Source: Adlercreutzia agrestimuris (GTDB taxonomy: Bacteria > Actinomycetota > Coriobacteriia > Coriobacteriales > Eggerthellaceae). From it: DNA of 64,000 nt. Within the stretch, counting starts at the first letter, position 1. Each line of letters begins with the position of its first letter. This document shows positions 37,290-47,347 of the stretch, one piece after another. The notes under the pieces were generated by a model. The model had not been told where the DNA came from. It was given only the letters and a program-made list of their open reading frames with translations, and made no database searches. A program made the translations under genes and the position numbers. Where the stretch lies: the NCBI RefSeq assembly GCF_943193125.1, contig NZ_CALPCX010000003.1:223759-287758 (forward strand). The letters run 5' to 3'.

Positions 37290-39968
37290 CTATCCAAGCT
37301 CTTGCAGCTGTGCCTCAACACGTGACAACTGATCTTTTAGATCAGCTAACTTAGCTGTATCTTTCTCAACAATCTCAGGAGCTGCCTTTGCTAAAAAGCC
37401 TGGGTTTGAGAGCTTTTTAGCAAACTTCTCCGCATCCTTTGAAAGCTTTACCATTTCCTTTTGAAGACGTGCACGCTCAGCATCAAAATCTACCAGACCG
37501 CTTAAGACTAAATAGACCTCTAGTCCAGATGTCAGAACCACGCTTGACTCAGCTGGCTTTTGCGCTTGAGCATCCAGAACTAACGACGCTGTGTTCCCCA
37601 TGCTTTCAATAAGTTCATGCTGCTCATTGAGTAAGCTTACGTCCTCCTCATTGGCCTTTACGACCACTTCAAGGGCGGTTTTGGGCGAAATACCATAACG
37701 CGCACGTGTTGAGCGAATAGCTGAAACAATCTCACATACCATCTCAATTGCACGCTCAGCTTCCGAATCAATATATACGGAAAGCTCCTGAGCACTTGGC
37801 CATGCTGCGCCAATCAAATACGGTGAGTCTTTCTTGATTGGAAGCTCTTGATAAATCTCCTCGGTTACAAAAGGCATAATAGGATGAAGCAAACGCAACG
37901 ACTGATCAAGCACGAACGCAAGATTGCGTTGACAAATTGCACGATCCTGCGCCGATCCATTCAGGCGGGCTTTTGAAAACTCAATATACCAATCGCAGAA
38001 CTCATTCCAGAAGAAGGCGTTCAACTCACGAGTTATTTCACCAAATTCAAAATTCTCATAGCACCCATCAAGCTTAGCAACCAAATGAGCCAAGCGACTG
38101 AAAATCCACTTGTCAGCCGGTGTGCACGGGTCAGGTTCGCCCTGATCGTATCCCTCAAGGTTCATGATTACAAAACGTGCTGCATTGCGAATTTTATTGG
38201 CGAAGTTTCGACTACTTAAAAGCTTGTCTTCGTCAAATTTAAGATCTTGAGCGCCCGTCACCTGCATAAGCAAGCCAAACCTCATGCCATCAGCGCCATA
38301 ATCTACCATCAACTTAATCGGATCAACACCATTGCCGCGACTCTTTGACATTGGCTTGCCGTCTTTTGCCAAAACCGTTGGATGGATAATGACATGCTCA
38401 AAGGGAATCTGCTTGCAACAATACATGGACGACATCACCATGCGAGCAACCCAAAGACCCATAATGTCACGCGCTGTTGAGAGCACCTGCGTTGGATAGC
38501 AAGCCTTAATCTCAGGTGCATCCATCCCCTCTTCAGTCCAACCCATAGTAGCAAAAGGCCACAACTGAGATGAGAACCATGTATCCAAAACATCTTCGTC
38601 TTGACGCACTGGCGCACCGCATTTAGGACATACTTCAATATCTTCTACCGAAGCATCCTCCCATCCGCAGGTATCGCAATAAAACATAGGAATGCGGTGA
38701 CCCCACCACAGCTGACGTGAGATACACCAATCTTTTAAGTTTTCTAGCCAATCAAGATACACTTGCTTCCAGCGCTGCGGATGGAACTGAATTGAACCAT
38801 CTTCAACTACACGAGCAGCATCCTGCTTAAGACCATCAACTGCAACAAACCACTGCTCAGACTCCCATGGTTCAAGCTTGGTATGGCAGCGATAACATGT
38901 CATGACACTGTGTTCATGTTCTTCAATGTGATCAAGTAATCCCAGCTCATCAAAGGCTGCAACAATAGCCTCACGCGCTTCATCTCGATCAAGCCCACTA
39001 AAGCGACCATAACCGTCAACAACATGAGCAGTTTCGTCAAAAATATTGATACGCTCAAGATTATTGCGCTCACCCATAGCCCAGTCATTAGGATCATGAG
39101 CAGGTGTCACCTTAACGCAACCGGTACCAAATTCCGTCGAGACATGCCAGTCGGCGAATATGGGAATTTCCCTATCTACCAATGGCAGCGACACTGTTTT
39201 GCCGACCAGGTGCGCAAAGCGCTCGTCTTTAGGGTTAACTGCAACGCCCGTATCACCAAGCATAGTTTCTGGACGCGTCGTAGCAACAACAAGATAGTCC
39301 ATTCCATCAACCGGCTCAGTGAGCGGATAACGAAGAAACCACAGTTTGCCGTCTTCGTCTACGTACTCAGCCTCATCATCAGCAATAGCAGTTGTGCAAT
39401 GTGGACACCAGTTAACAATGCGCTTACCGCGATAGATGAGATCGTCGTGATACCAATCTACAAAGAGTTTACGAACTGCTTTAACGTAAGCTGGCTCAAG
39501 CGTGAAATGCTCATCAGCATAATCGCATGAACAACCCATACCCTTGATCTGGTTAACAATGGTTGTTCCGTATTCTTTATACCAATCGTAACAAGCCTCA
39601 ATGAAAGCTTCGCGACCAATCTCTAGGCGACTAATGCCTTCCTGAGCAAGCTTTTTATCTACTTTTGTTTGCGTGGAAATGCCTGCATGATCCGTGCCAA
39701 GAATCCATCGCGTAGGACGACCCTGCATACGTGCATGGCGAATGCAGGCATCTTGAATCGTATCATTGAGCGCATGGCCCATATGAAGCACACCAGTAAT
39801 ATTTGGAGGCGGAATGACGATGGTATACGGGTGATCCTTTCCTTCGCCAAATCCAGGAGTACGCTGAAAATAACCATGTTGCTGCCAAGCATCAAAGAGC
39901 GGTCGCTCGTGAGCTTGGAAGTCATAATTTACACTGTTCTTTGCACTTTGTGCATTATCCGAGGCCAT
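37290..39968 (-). CDS. valS: Valine--tRNA ligase
   Basis: Class I synthetase of 892 residues. The HIGH motif is HMGH at 62-65 (PPPNITGVLHMGHA). The CP1 editing domain contains the TTRPETMLGDTG region. The KMSKS loop is PMSKSRGN. The C-terminal coiled-coil tRNA-binding arm (ERARLQKEMVKLSKDAEKFAKKL) is present. AAAGGGCGG precedes the ATG. It follows clpX by 53 bases in the same direction, the common clpX-valS order of Gram-positive genomes. folC, often next, is not found. Confidence 0.98.
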   Translation of the reverse strand: MASDNAQSAKNSVNYDFQAHERPLFDAWQQHGYFQRTPGFGEGKDHPYTIVIPPPNITGVLHMGHALNDTIQDACIRHARMQGRPTRWILGTDHAGISTQTKVDKKLAQEGISRLEIGREAFIEACYDWYKEYGTTIVNQIKGMGCSCDYADEHFTLEPAYVKAVRKLFVDWYHDDLIYRGKRIVNWCPHCTTAIADDEAEYVDEDGKLWFLRYPLTEPVDGMDYLVVATTRPETMLGDTGVAVNPKDERFAHLVGKTVSLPLVDREIPIFADWHVSTEFGTGCVKVTPAHDPNDWAMGERNNLERINIFDETAHVVDGYGRFSGLDRDEAREAIVAAFDELGLLDHIEEHEHSVMTCYRCHTKLEPWESEQWFVAVDGLKQDAARVVEDGSIQFHPQRWKQVYLDWLENLKDWCISRQLWWGHRIPMFYCDTCGWEDASVEDIEVCPKCGAPVRQDEDVLDTWFSSQLWPFATMGWTEEGMDAPEIKACYPTQVLSTARDIMGLWVARMVMSSMYCCKQIPFEHVIIHPTVLAKDGKPMSKSRGNGVDPIKLMVDYGADGMRFGLLMQVTGAQDLKFDEDKLLSSRNFANKIRNAARFVIMNLEGYDQGEPDPCTPADKWIFSRLAHLVAKLDGCYENFEFGEITRELNAFFWNEFCDWYIEFSKARLNGSAQDRAICQRNLAFVLDQSLRLLHPIMPFVTEEIYQELPIKKDSPYLIGAAWPSAQELSVYIDSEAERAIEMVCEIVSAIRSTRARYGISPKTALEVVVKANEEDVSLLNEQHELIESMGNTASLVLDAQAQKPAESSVVLTSGLEVYLVLSGLVDFDAERARLQKEMVKLSKDAEKFAKKLSNPGFLAKAAPEIVEKDTAKLADLKDQLSRVEAQLQELG

Positions 39969-40021
39969 AACCGCCCTTTCTTACCTACACCCTTTTTGAT
40001 TACCTCAACCGTCTTGATAGC

Positions 40022-41428
40022 TTAGGCACTCATCTCTTGTGTGCGTTTATCCGCGACAGGTTTCGTCTCAACAATGAGAGGCTTAGTCTCACCAGTAATA
40101 TCTGAATCATTGATGGTAACGACAGAAGTACCCTTAATTTCTGGCAAGTCATACATAACATCCTGCAAGACTCGTTCGCAAATTGAGCGAAGACCACGCG
40201 CACCAGTACCATGTTCTACCGCTTCATGGGCAATGGCAACAAGCGCATCGTGAGTGAAAATCAAGTCAGCGTTCTCAAAAGCAAACATGCGCTTGTACTG
40301 CTTTACCAATGCGTTTTTAGGTTCAACCAAAATGCGTACCAAGTCTTCTTCCGAAAGCTCAGAAAGCGATGTGATTACAGGTATGCGGCCAACAAACTCC
40401 GGAATCATACCGAATTTGTTTAAGTCTTCAGGAAGGACCTTGGCTAGCAACTCAGCCTCAGCGTGCTTTTTTGACTCGGGCAACTCAGCATTAAAGCCCA
40501 AACCACTTTTTCCGACACGCTCGGCAATAATATCCGACAAGCCTACAAATGCACCGCCCAAAATGAACAAGATATTGGTGGTATCAATATTAATTAACTC
40601 TTGCTGTGGATGTTTGCGACCGCCTTGCGGTGGCACACTTGCCTCTGTGCCCTCAACGATTTTCAACAATGCTTGCTGAACACCTTCACCAGAAACATCT
40701 CGGGTTATGGAAAGGTTTTCAGCCTTACGCGCAATCTTGTCAATCTCGTCAATATAAATGATGCCAATTTCAGCACGTGGAATATCAAAATCAGCAGCGG
40801 TAATCAGCTTCAATAAGATATTCTCGACGTCTTCGCCGACGTAACCAGCTTCAGTAAGCGTTGTTGCATCAGCAATAGCAAATGGTACTTTCAAGGTACG
40901 AGCGAGCGTTTGAGCAAGTAGTGTTTTACCTGAACCCGTAGGACCAAGCAAAAGAATATTGCTCTTGGCTAATTCAACATCGTCATCGGTTGCATCCGCA
41001 CCAAGACTAATGCGCTTATAGTGGTTATATACCGCAACCGACAAGGCCTTTTTCGCACTTTCTTGTCCAACAACATGCTCAGAGAGTTCGCTATATAGCT
41101 CATGAGGAGTTGGAAGATTGTCAAGGATGTCTGCAGGACGTGGGTTTTCTTTGTCGTGAGCTTCAAGGTCAAGCTCCTGAAAATCCATGGTATCTTGATC
41201 ATGCTTACCATAGTTACCCTGTTGATCTGAGTCATGGTAGCTATGCATACCGAAACCGAGATCCTGCATCATAGCATCAGCGCAAACAGCAACGCATTCA
41301 TCGCAAATATAAATCCCATTGGGTCCAGAAATCATTGCCATAACGTCATCTGAATGACGCCCGCAAAATGCGCACACAATTTCATCTGGTCCTTTAGGGG
41401 TATTCTGATTATTGTTTGGATTACTCAT
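40022..41428 (-). CDS. clpX: ATP-dependent Clp protease ATP-binding subunit ClpX
   Basis: AAA+ unfoldase that feeds ClpP and recognises ssrA-tagged proteins. It has 468 residues. The N-terminal C4 zinc-binding domain (Cys 19, 22, 42, 45) docks adaptors. Walker A is GPTGSGKT, Walker [12 protein letters not shown], the pore loop GYVGED, and the sensor and ClpP-docking loop region GLGFNAE carries the IGF-like tripeptide as LGF. The linker after the zinc domain is about 20 residues longer than usual and rich in Asp and Gln. It starts 14 bases after clpP. Confidence 0.97.
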   Translation of the reverse strand: MSNPNNNQNTPKGPDEIVCAFCGRHSDDVMAMISGPNGIYICDECVAVCADAMMQDLGFGMHSYHDSDQQGNYGKHDQDTMDFQELDLEAHDKENPRPADILDNLPTPHELYSELSEHVVGQESAKKALSVAVYNHYKRISLGADATDDDVELAKSNILLLGPTGSGKTLLAQTLARTLKVPFAIADATTLTEAGYVGEDVENILLKLITAADFDIPRAEIGIIYIDEIDKIARKAENLSITRDVSGEGVQQALLKIVEGTEASVPPQGGRKHPQQELINIDTTNILFILGGAFVGLSDIIAERVGKSGLGFNAELPESKKHAEAELLAKVLPEDLNKFGMIPEFVGRIPVITSLSELSEEDLVRILVEPKNALVKQYKRMFAFENADLIFTHDALVAIAHEAVEHGTGARGLRSICERVLQDVMYDLPEIKGTSVVTINDSDITGETKPLIVETKPVADKRTQEMSA

Positions 41429-41442
41429 ATCCGTTTTTCAAC

Positions 41443-42063
41443 CTATTCGGCATCATTGCGCAATGCGCGCGACGTTGTGATCTTATCAACCAAACCATAA
41501 GCAAGCGCTTCTTCGGCAGTCATATAGTTATCGCGCTCAGTATCGTTTTGAATAGTTTCGATAGTTTGACCAGTATTCTCAGCCAAGATTCGATTGAGGC
41601 GATCACGAGTTTTAAGCATAAAGTCAGCAACGATAGCAATTTCTGTTTGCTGGCCTTGGGCACCACCAGAAGGCTGATGGATGAGCACCATAGAGTTCGG
41701 CAGACACAGACGTTTTCCCTTTGCACCATTAGATAAAAGCACTGCCGCCATAGAAGCGCACTCACCTAAACAAATAGTAGACACATCACACTTAATAAAG
41801 TCCATGGTGTCCAAAATAGCCAAACCTGCAGTAACTGAGCCACCCGGAGAATTAATGTAGAGCGAAATGTCTTTATCTGGATCAGCGCTTTCCAAATGCA
41901 GGAGCTGCGCTACCACTGAATTTGCTACTTGGTCGTCAATTTGTTCGCCCAAGAAAATAATACGCTCATTAAGCAAACGAGAGTAAATATCATAGGAACG
42001 CTCGCCTCGCGGAGACTGCTCAATAACATATGGAATTAAAGCTGATTTCGTTTCCATTCCCAT
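41443..42063 (-). CDS. clpP: ATP-dependent Clp protease proteolytic subunit
   Basis: Serine protease of 206 residues forming the two-ring degradation chamber. The catalytic Ser is residue 104 in [10 protein letters not shown], the His is 129 in LIHQPSGG and the Asp lies in the NDTERDNYM region. The ATG at 42063 has GTGAGG at a proper distance; the GTG at 42075 overlaps that site and is rejected. It is preceded by a cruciform-forming spacer after tig and followed by clpX, giving tig-clpP-clpX, a classic folding and degradation operon. Some Actinobacteria have two clpP genes; only one is here. Confidence 0.97.
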   Translation of the reverse strand: MGMETKSALIPYVIEQSPRGERSYDIYSRLLNERIIFLGEQIDDQVANSVVAQLLHLESADPDKDISLYINSPGGSVTAGLAILDTMDFIKCDVSTICLGECASMAAVLLSNGAKGKRLCLPNSMVLIHQPSGGAQGQQTEIAIVADFMLKTRDRLNRILAENTGQTIETIQNDTERDNYMTAEEALAYGLVDKITTSRALRNDAE

Positions 42064-42099
42064 ATATAACCTCACTTAGTTAATCGTTGTTATAACCAC

Positions 42100-42150
42100 C
42101 TACGACCCGCACCACCAGTCTGTCACACAGACATAGCTTGCAGGTCGTAG
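42100..42150 (-). repeat. Branched stem-loop between tig and clpP
   Basis: An outer 8-bp stem (42100-42107 with 42143-42150) encloses a perfect 6-bp hairpin with a 3-base loop (42118-42123 with 42127-42132). No T run follows, so it looks more like an mRNA processing or stability element, or a protein site, than a terminator. Confidence 0.6.
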
Positions 42151-42219
42151 TCTTATCTAACATATGATGGCAAAACTGCCATACTTACGTCATGTGTGCA
42201 AGAAACAAAGGATATCTGA

Positions 42220-43629
42220 TTACTTTTCCTCTGACTCAGCTTCTTTGTCCTGCTTTGCCTTCTTCGAACCCTTTTTGGTTTCTTTTTTATCAGATTCAGT
42301 CATGTCCTCAACTTCGGTTACAACAGCTGAATCCATTAGATTCTCTACTGCCTTTGCGCGAAGCACGCCCTGACGAACGAGGTGCAGCTGACCGTTGTGA
42401 AGCCATTCATCTTGTAATGCAGCCGGGTCTTCAACACCCGTCTTCGCAAACTCAGCGGTAACATCTTCATCAGATGCTTCAATATTGAAGTGCTTTGCCC
42501 ATGCATCAAGAGCCAAGTCCTGAGCGGTAATGTCTTCAGCTTGCTTCTTTAAGTCTTCTTTGAATTGGTCAGCGTTGATGCCCTGAGACATGAGATACAT
42601 ATCAAAGCTCATTCCCTGAGCCTGCAGCTGACGGAAGAAGTCTTGAATCAAATTAGCTTCAGCTTCTTCTTTCATGCCGCTTGGCACTTCTCCTTCAAAG
42701 CGCTCCTGGAGTTGTGCTAAGCAAGCTCCTTCCTTAAGGCGCGGCATAATGTCTTTTTTCTGCTGCTCAATGGTCTCAGAAACACGCTCGCGCAAATCTG
42801 CAACGTTCTCGAAACCAAGCGTTTCTTTAACCCATTCATCAGTCAGTTCAGGAAGTACGTTTTTCTTTACTGCCTTAATTTCGATCTCAAAGTTGATCTT
42901 GTCAGTCTTGCCTTTTTGGGCAGCCAGCAACAACGTAGGCTCTTCGGGCATATCAAGCGTAAAGCTTACCGTCTCGCCTTTCTTGTGACCAATTAGTTGC
43001 TCGTCAAATTCAGTTGGGAACAAACCCGAACCAAGACCGTAAGGACGATCTTCAGCGGTAAGAGAAGGAATCTCTTCGTCCTTATCGTTGGTAGCCTTCA
43101 TAGCAATGTCTACATAGCTATCTGCCTTAACCTTAGTGTTTGCCGGCGTTGGCTCAAGGGTGTAGTAATGCTCACGAAGAGCTTCAATTTGAGTTTCAAT
43201 CTCTTTGTCAGTTGCATTTTGAACTGGAAGCTCAATGGCTACAGGTTCATAGCTTGAAAGTTCAACCTCAGGTTTTACTTCAACAGTAAATGAAAACTCA
43301 AATGGCTTGCCGCCTTCTACAAGCTCAGGATCATCAAATTGAGGCTTTGCAATTGGATAAACGCGGATCTCTTCAATAGCCAGCGGATATGCGTTGTTGA
43401 CAACCCCATCAGTTACAGTAGCCAAAATTGCTTCTTTACCAAGTGCGTTATCAATTACCGGACGGGGTGCTTTACCCTTACGAAAGCCCGGGAAGTTATA
43501 TTTGTTCGCAATGTTTTTATACTCACGAGCAATGCGATCATCAACTTCTTTAGCGTCAACCGTAACACTAACCTTCACCTTGTTGTCTTCTAAGGTTTCA
43601 ACTTTTGTTTCCACGTACGTTTCCTCCAT
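42220..43629 (-). CDS. tig: Trigger factor
   Basis: Ribosome-bound chaperone and prolyl isomerase of 469 residues. The N-terminal ribosome-docking signature is seen as FPGFRKGKAPRPVID. The central FKBP-type PPIase domain (KADSYVDIAMKA to VSFTLDMPE) has clear sequence divergence from classical FKBP. The helical C-terminal chaperone arms follow (residues 270-430). The tail is a charged Lys/Glu stretch of about 40 residues seen in actinobacterial members. ATG at 43629 follows GAGAG, and an 18-bp palindrome lies just upstream. Confidence 0.95.
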   Translation of the reverse strand: MEETYVETKVETLEDNKVKVSVTVDAKEVDDRIAREYKNIANKYNFPGFRKGKAPRPVIDNALGKEAILATVTDGVVNNAYPLAIEEIRVYPIAKPQFDDPELVEGGKPFEFSFTVEVKPEVELSSYEPVAIELPVQNATDKEIETQIEALREHYYTLEPTPANTKVKADSYVDIAMKATNDKDEEIPSLTAEDRPYGLGSGLFPTEFDEQLIGHKKGETVSFTLDMPEEPTLLLAAQKGKTDKINFEIEIKAVKKNVLPELTDEWVKETLGFENVADLRERVSETIEQQKKDIMPRLKEGACLAQLQERFEGEVPSGMKEEAEANLIQDFFRQLQAQGMSFDMYLMSQGINADQFKEDLKKQAEDITAQDLALDAWAKHFNIEASDEDVTAEFAKTGVEDPAALQDEWLHNGQLHLVRQGVLRAKAVENLMDSAVVTEVEDMTESDKKETKKGSKKAKQDKEAESEEK

Positions 43630-43639
43630 CGTTAACTCT

Positions 43640-43657
43640 CTAAGCAAGTTTGCTTAG
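43640..43657 (-). repeat. Palindrome upstream of tig
   Basis: CTAAGCAA-GT-TTGCTTAG, a perfect 8-bp inverted repeat with a 2-base centre, ends 10 bases before the tig start. As DNA it could be an operator. As RNA the 2-base loop is tight, but a hairpin next to the ribosome site is possible. Confidence 0.5.
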
Positions 43658-43837
43658 ACGGCATGCAAGAGTAAATACTTCATTTTTGTACGCAATTAGC
43701 ACAAATACTTACTTTGCGCACCGACTAACCATTATCGCACATATATCTATCTTCCGAAAGTCTCTATAAAGCAGATTCATACAGAACCAATGAAAAGCCG
43801 TTAGCCTTCTAAAATAGAACGAGATTGCGCTTGTTGC

Positions 43838-43866
43838 TAATAAAAAGCAGCCACACTTGGCTGCTT
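43838..43866 (-). terminator. Terminator of tRNA-Leu
   Basis: An 8-bp stem (43845-43852 with 43859-43866), a 6-base loop and a TTTTTATT tail on the minus strand, 11 bases after the tRNA-Leu 3' end. Confidence 0.9.
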
Positions 43867-43876
43867 GCATTTTGTA

Positions 43877-43961
43877 TGGTGCGGGCGAAAGGACTTGAAC
43901 CTTCACGAGTCACCTCGCCAGAACCTAAATCTGGTGCGTCTGCCAATTCCGCCACGCCCGC
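43877..43961 (-). tRNA. tRNA-Leu(UAG)
   Basis: An 85-base type II tRNA. The acceptor GCGGGCG pairs with CGCCCGC, the anticodon loop reads ATTTAGG with anticodon TAG, a long variable arm is present (GGCGAGGTGACTCGT), and the T-arm is GGTTCAAGTCC. The CCA is encoded. It has its own terminator. Confidence 0.97.
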
Positions 43962-44236
43962 ACAGTTTCCTTAACATGCCTCTCTGCAAACGTAACGAAT
44001 CTGCACAAAGTCATGCGAAAGCTTATCTATAGTATCAGAAGTTTGCCTTTGTTGGTATGTCAATTTGGTTTTGTACCACGTAACATTTTAGGCACTTTGT
44101 CCGTCAAGAGTGCATATTTACCCCTCATGAAACCTTTCTTCAGACTGGCGAGTTTGACGCCTTTGACTCTGCTAAACTAATTCCACTTTAAGTTATATGT
44201 TTTATCTATGACGTGCTACCAGAAAGGAATATTGCA

Positions 44237-45499
44237 ATGGAATACGTCAAACGTGCTGCGAGAGCTTGGAATTCCATCTCTCTTATTAAGCGCATCCTCG
44301 TGGGGCTTGTTATTGGTGTGGTATTAGCTCTTACCGTGCCACATATTGCTGCCATTGAGCTTCTCGGAACGCTTTTTGTCTCTGCATTAAAAGCAGTTGC
44401 ACCAATCCTTGTTTTCTTTCTGGTTATTAGCGCATTGGCTAATGCAAAATCATCTGGAGCAATGGGTACTGTAGTAGTGCTCTATATTATCTCTACCTTT
44501 GTAGCAGCCCTTGTTGCAGTTATTGCTTCATACCTCTTTCCTCTCAATCTTGAATTGGTGGTTGCGGCAGAAGAACAAGGTGCTCCATCAGATGTTGCAA
44601 CCGTCCTTGTTACTGTTATTCAAAATGCTGTTGCCAATCCCGTCGGCGCGCTCACTGAAGCAAATTATTTAGGCATTTTGCTATGGGCTGTACTGCTTGG
44701 CATCGCCTTGCGTGTAGCTTCCGATTCAACAAAAGAAGTTTTCAGCAACATTTCCAATGCAGTTTCAACTGTTGTTCGCTGGGTAATTTCGCTCGCGCCA
44801 TTCGGTATTCTCGGTTTGGTTTATACATCAGTAGGCAACAACGGCCCGGAAATCTTCACGCTCTACGGACGTCTTTTGCTCGTTTTGGTTGGATGCATGC
44901 TGTTTATTGCTCTTGTTACCAATCCTGCTATTGTTTTCTGGGGAATTCGCAAAAACCCCTACCCGCTTGTTTTTCGTTGCTTAAAAGACTCAGGTTTGAC
45001 GGCATTCTTTACACGCAGTTCCGCTGCAAATATTCCTGTTAACATGGAGCTGTGCCGCAAGCTTGGACTCAACAAGGACAACTATTCAGTATCAATTCCC
45101 CTAGGCGCAACCATCAACATGGCTGGTGCTGCAGTTACTATCACCGTCATGACTATGATGGCAGCCCATACGCTTGGTGTAGAAATCAATCCTGTTACTG
45201 CCATCATCTTAAGTGTGCTTGCTGCAGTATCCGCATGTGGAGCATCCGGAGTCGCTGGAGGTTCACTGCTGCTTATTCCGCTTGCTTGCTCACTCTTTGG
45301 TATTCCTAATGATATTGCAATGCAAGTTGTCGGCATCGGCTTCATTATCGGAGTTATCCAAGACTCTTGCGAAACCGCACTCAACTCCTCTTCAGACGTA
45401 CTCTTTACCGCTACAGCAGAGATGCGCGAATGGCGAAAGCTTGGAAAGCCTCTCGTTTTCAACAAGAAAGACGAGTTCAGCGCAGACGAACTTGACTAA
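44237..45499 (+). CDS. sstT: Serine/threonine:sodium symporter SstT
   Basis: Secondary transporter of the dicarboxylate/amino acid:cation symporter family, 420 residues. It has eight helices plus two re-entrant hairpins. Family motifs are visible: [21 protein letters not shown] (the SstT-specific form of the HP1/TM7 region), [14 protein letters not shown] (the NMDG-like site) and [17 protein letters not shown] (HP2). It imports serine and threonine with Na+. ATG at 44237 follows AGAAAGGA. It is monocistronic with a strong terminator. Confidence 0.95.
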   Translation: MEYVKRAARAWNSISLIKRILVGLVIGVVLALTVPHIAAIELLGTLFVSALKAVAPILVFFLVISALANAKSSGAMGTVVVLYIISTFVAALVAVIASYLFPLNLELVVAAEEQGAPSDVATVLVTVIQNAVANPVGALTEANYLGILLWAVLLGIALRVASDSTKEVFSNISNAVSTVVRWVISLAPFGILGLVYTSVGNNGPEIFTLYGRLLLVLVGCMLFIALVTNPAIVFWGIRKNPYPLVFRCLKDSGLTAFFTRSSAANIPVNMELCRKLGLNKDNYSVSIPLGATINMAGAAVTITVMTMMAAHTLGVEINPVTAIILSVLAAVSACGASGVAGGSLLLIPLACSLFGIPNDIAMQVVGIGFIIGVIQDSCETALNSSSDVLFTATAEMREWRKLGKPLVFNKKDEFSADELD

Positions 45500-45520
45500 C
45501 ACATTGACGCTTAAAGTTTA

Positions 45521-45550
45521 AAAGAAAGGGGCGAAAGCCCCTTTCTTTTT
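45521..45550 (+). terminator. Terminator of sstT
   Basis: A 12-bp perfect stem (45521-45532 with 45537-45548) with a GAAA tetraloop and a T-rich tail. The opposite strand also gives a T-containing tail, so it may serve the convergent NYN gene too. Confidence 0.92.
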
Positions 45551-45584
45551 GTTTACCATAAACTCTTAAATACAAATACGCAGA

Positions 45585-46829
45585 TCATTCTTGAATTCGC
45601 GCAACATATTTTTTATCGTCTTTAGTTACAACAATCCCTGGCAGACTTGCCACATACGTGCGCAGTTGGGTGAAACCGAGATCACGTACCTTGAAGTTCT
45701 TATATTTTGCACGAACTTGTTTGCCAAGGTCAGAGAGGTTCATTGTTTTGTCTGATTGGCTTTCAAGTAGCTCTCTAATGAGAGTATCTGGTGTTTTACC
45801 TGATGCTTGAGACTGCTCGTTTTTTGTAGACAATCTTTTTTGCTGAAGCCTTTTATCGGGTTTATCACGCTTTTGCTGTTCCAATGACTTCGTTTGCGGC
45901 TCATTGTAAGAGGTATCGGAAGCTTCCAGCGCTTCTTTCGTTTTCTCATGACGCCGCCTGAATGATCGTTTTGCATTTGCATTAACGTTCTTTGCAGCAT
46001 GCTGCTTTTGCGAAGCTTCATCAGAAACACCCGAAACTCTTAGAGGCGCTAATCCTGTCTGCTTATCTTCGCTTTCAGAAGATTCAGCTAACACCACCGC
46101 TACAGAGCTGCCATCTTTTATGATGTCGACGCTATCAAATTTCTCAAGAAGCTTTGAAAGTAAACTTGTACCATAACTGCGCACATCAAAGTCGGGATAT
46201 CGCTTGAGTAATCGCGAACCCACTTCGCCTAAGCCTGTCGACTTCCCGTTATTGGTATTGTCAGTGATGATTGTGATAATAGCTCGCTCAACTTGTTCAA
46301 TAGTAGGACCTGAATTATGCGCCTGAGACGGAGGCGCCGTGACGTTACGAGTTCGCGTCTTTTCGTTTCGCCCATTCGAATCAGCAACCAAAAGCTCCAG
46401 TACGGTAAAAATATCGCAAGCACGTCGAAAAGGAATTGGAGTTTTCTTCTCGCCCATTCCGATAACAGTTAGACCGCTTTCGCGAATACGAGATGCAAGG
46501 CGTGTAAAATCACTATCGCTACTCACAATGCAGAAGCCATCTACTGAACCACCGTAAAGGATATCCATGGCATCAATAATCATTGCTGAATCGGTGGCAT
46601 TCTTGCCCTGGGTATAACCGAATTGCTGAATTGGGGTAATTGAGTTTTCTAAGAGTGCGTCTTTCCACTTAGCATGAAGCGAAAGTGTCCAATCGCCGTA
46701 AATACGCTTTATAGTAACTGTGCCATACTTAGACAATTCATCGTTAATTGGTTTGATGTATTTTGACGAGACATTGTCTGCATCAATTAAGAGTGCAAAT
46801 CGTTTCTCTGATGATGTTTTTATTTCCAC
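45585..46829 (-). CDS. NYN-domain ribonuclease-like protein with two LOTUS/OST-HTH domains
   Basis: A 414-residue protein. Residues 8-140 form a NYN (PIN-like) domain with the acidic pattern ALLIDADNV, DWT, KNATDSAMIIDAMD and VSSDSDF, matching the metal-binding Asp set of active NYN nucleases. Two OST-HTH/LOTUS domains follow (about 180-250, TIEQVERAIITII, and 345-410, LIRELLES). A basic, low-complexity linker rich in Lys, Ser and Gln separates them. LOTUS domains bind RNA, including G-rich and G4 RNA in studied cases, so RNA cleavage or decay is likely. Starts: GTG at 46829 lies five bases after AAGGAG; TTG at 46832 is the alternative. The gene is solitary. Confidence 0.85.
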   Translation of the reverse strand: MEIKTSSEKRFALLIDADNVSSKYIKPINDELSKYGTVTIKRIYGDWTLSLHAKWKDALLENSITPIQQFGYTQGKNATDSAMIIDAMDILYGGSVDGFCIVSSDSDFTRLASRIRESGLTVIGMGEKKTPIPFRRACDIFTVLELLVADSNGRNEKTRTRNVTAPPSQAHNSGPTIEQVERAIITIITDNTNNGKSTGLGEVGSRLLKRYPDFDVRSYGTSLLSKLLEKFDSVDIIKDGSSVAVVLAESSESEDKQTGLAPLRVSGVSDEASQKQHAAKNVNANAKRSFRRRHEKTKEALEASDTSYNEPQTKSLEQQKRDKPDKRLQQKRLSTKNEQSQASGKTPDTLIRELLESQSDKTMNLSDLGKQVRAKYKNFKVRDLGFTQLRTYVASLPGIVVTKDDKKYVARIQE

Positions 46830-46958
46830 CAATACTCCTTGACTGTAATTAGTTTGAATCTTTCGAGATACAGCATATTCATACTACCCCAACCAATTGC
46901 ATATAAGCCTTTCATCAGCTATTTGGAATAATGTTGACAATATTTGGCAAGATAGTAC

Positions 46959-46987
46959 TTGCATCGATGCCAAAGTAATCGTATACT
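46959..46987 (+). promoter_or_regulatory. Promoter of tRNA-His
   Basis: TTGCAT (46959-46964), a 17-base spacer and TATACT (46982-46987), ending 15 bases before the tRNA. The -35 is weak. Confidence 0.5.
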
Positions 46988-47002
46988 TTTGCCTTGCGTC
47001 TT

Positions 47003-47080
47003 GGTGGGTGTAGTTCAGTTGGCTAGAACGCCAGATTGTGGCTCTGGAGGTCGTCGGTTCGAGTCCGATCATCCACCCCA
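47003..47080 (+). tRNA. tRNA-His(GUG)
   Basis: The acceptor has an extra G(-1) opposite C73, the identity mark of tRNA-His. The anticodon loop is ATTGTGG with anticodon GTG, the T-arm is GGTTCGAGTCC, and the CCA is encoded (ends CCCCA). Confidence 0.97.
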
Positions 47081-47160
47081 TCGCATTTTTGAAAAAATGC
47101 TTGCACGGTTTAAGGTGTTGCAATACAATATTTGATCGTTGCGTAAGCATTATTACATAT

Positions 47161-47236
47161 GCTCCGTTAGCTTAGTTGGTAGAGCAGGGGACTCTTAATC
47201 CCAAGGTCGAAGGTTCGAGTCCTTCACGGAGCACCA
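47161..47236 (+). tRNA. tRNA-Lys(CUU)
   Basis: A 76-base tRNA. The acceptor GCTCCGT pairs with ACGGAGC, the anticodon loop is CTCTTAA with anticodon CTT, the T-arm is GGTTCGAGTCC, and the CCA is encoded. It lies 80 bases after tRNA-His, likely on one transcript. Confidence 0.97.
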
Positions 47237-47247
47237 TTTTTTACATC

Positions 47248-47269
47248 AAAGGTCGTTAGGCCTTTTTTT
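47248..47269 (+). terminator. Terminator after tRNA-Lys
   Basis: A 7-bp stem including one T-G pair (47248-47254 with 47259-47265), a GTTA loop and seven T. Confidence 0.85.
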
Positions 47270-47294
47270 ATTGCTTAAAGCTTCAAATACAAAT

Positions 47295-47318
47295 ATGGCG
47301 CATCCAAAGATGCGCCAT
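47295..47318 (-). terminator. Hairpin terminator of argS
   Basis: A 10-bp perfect stem (47295-47304 with 47309-47318) and a 4-base loop, 29 bases after the argS stop, with the T-rich tail ATTTGTATTTG on the minus strand. Confidence 0.8.
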
Positions 47319-47347
47319 ACGAGAACTATTAATTAACCCTCAAGCTT

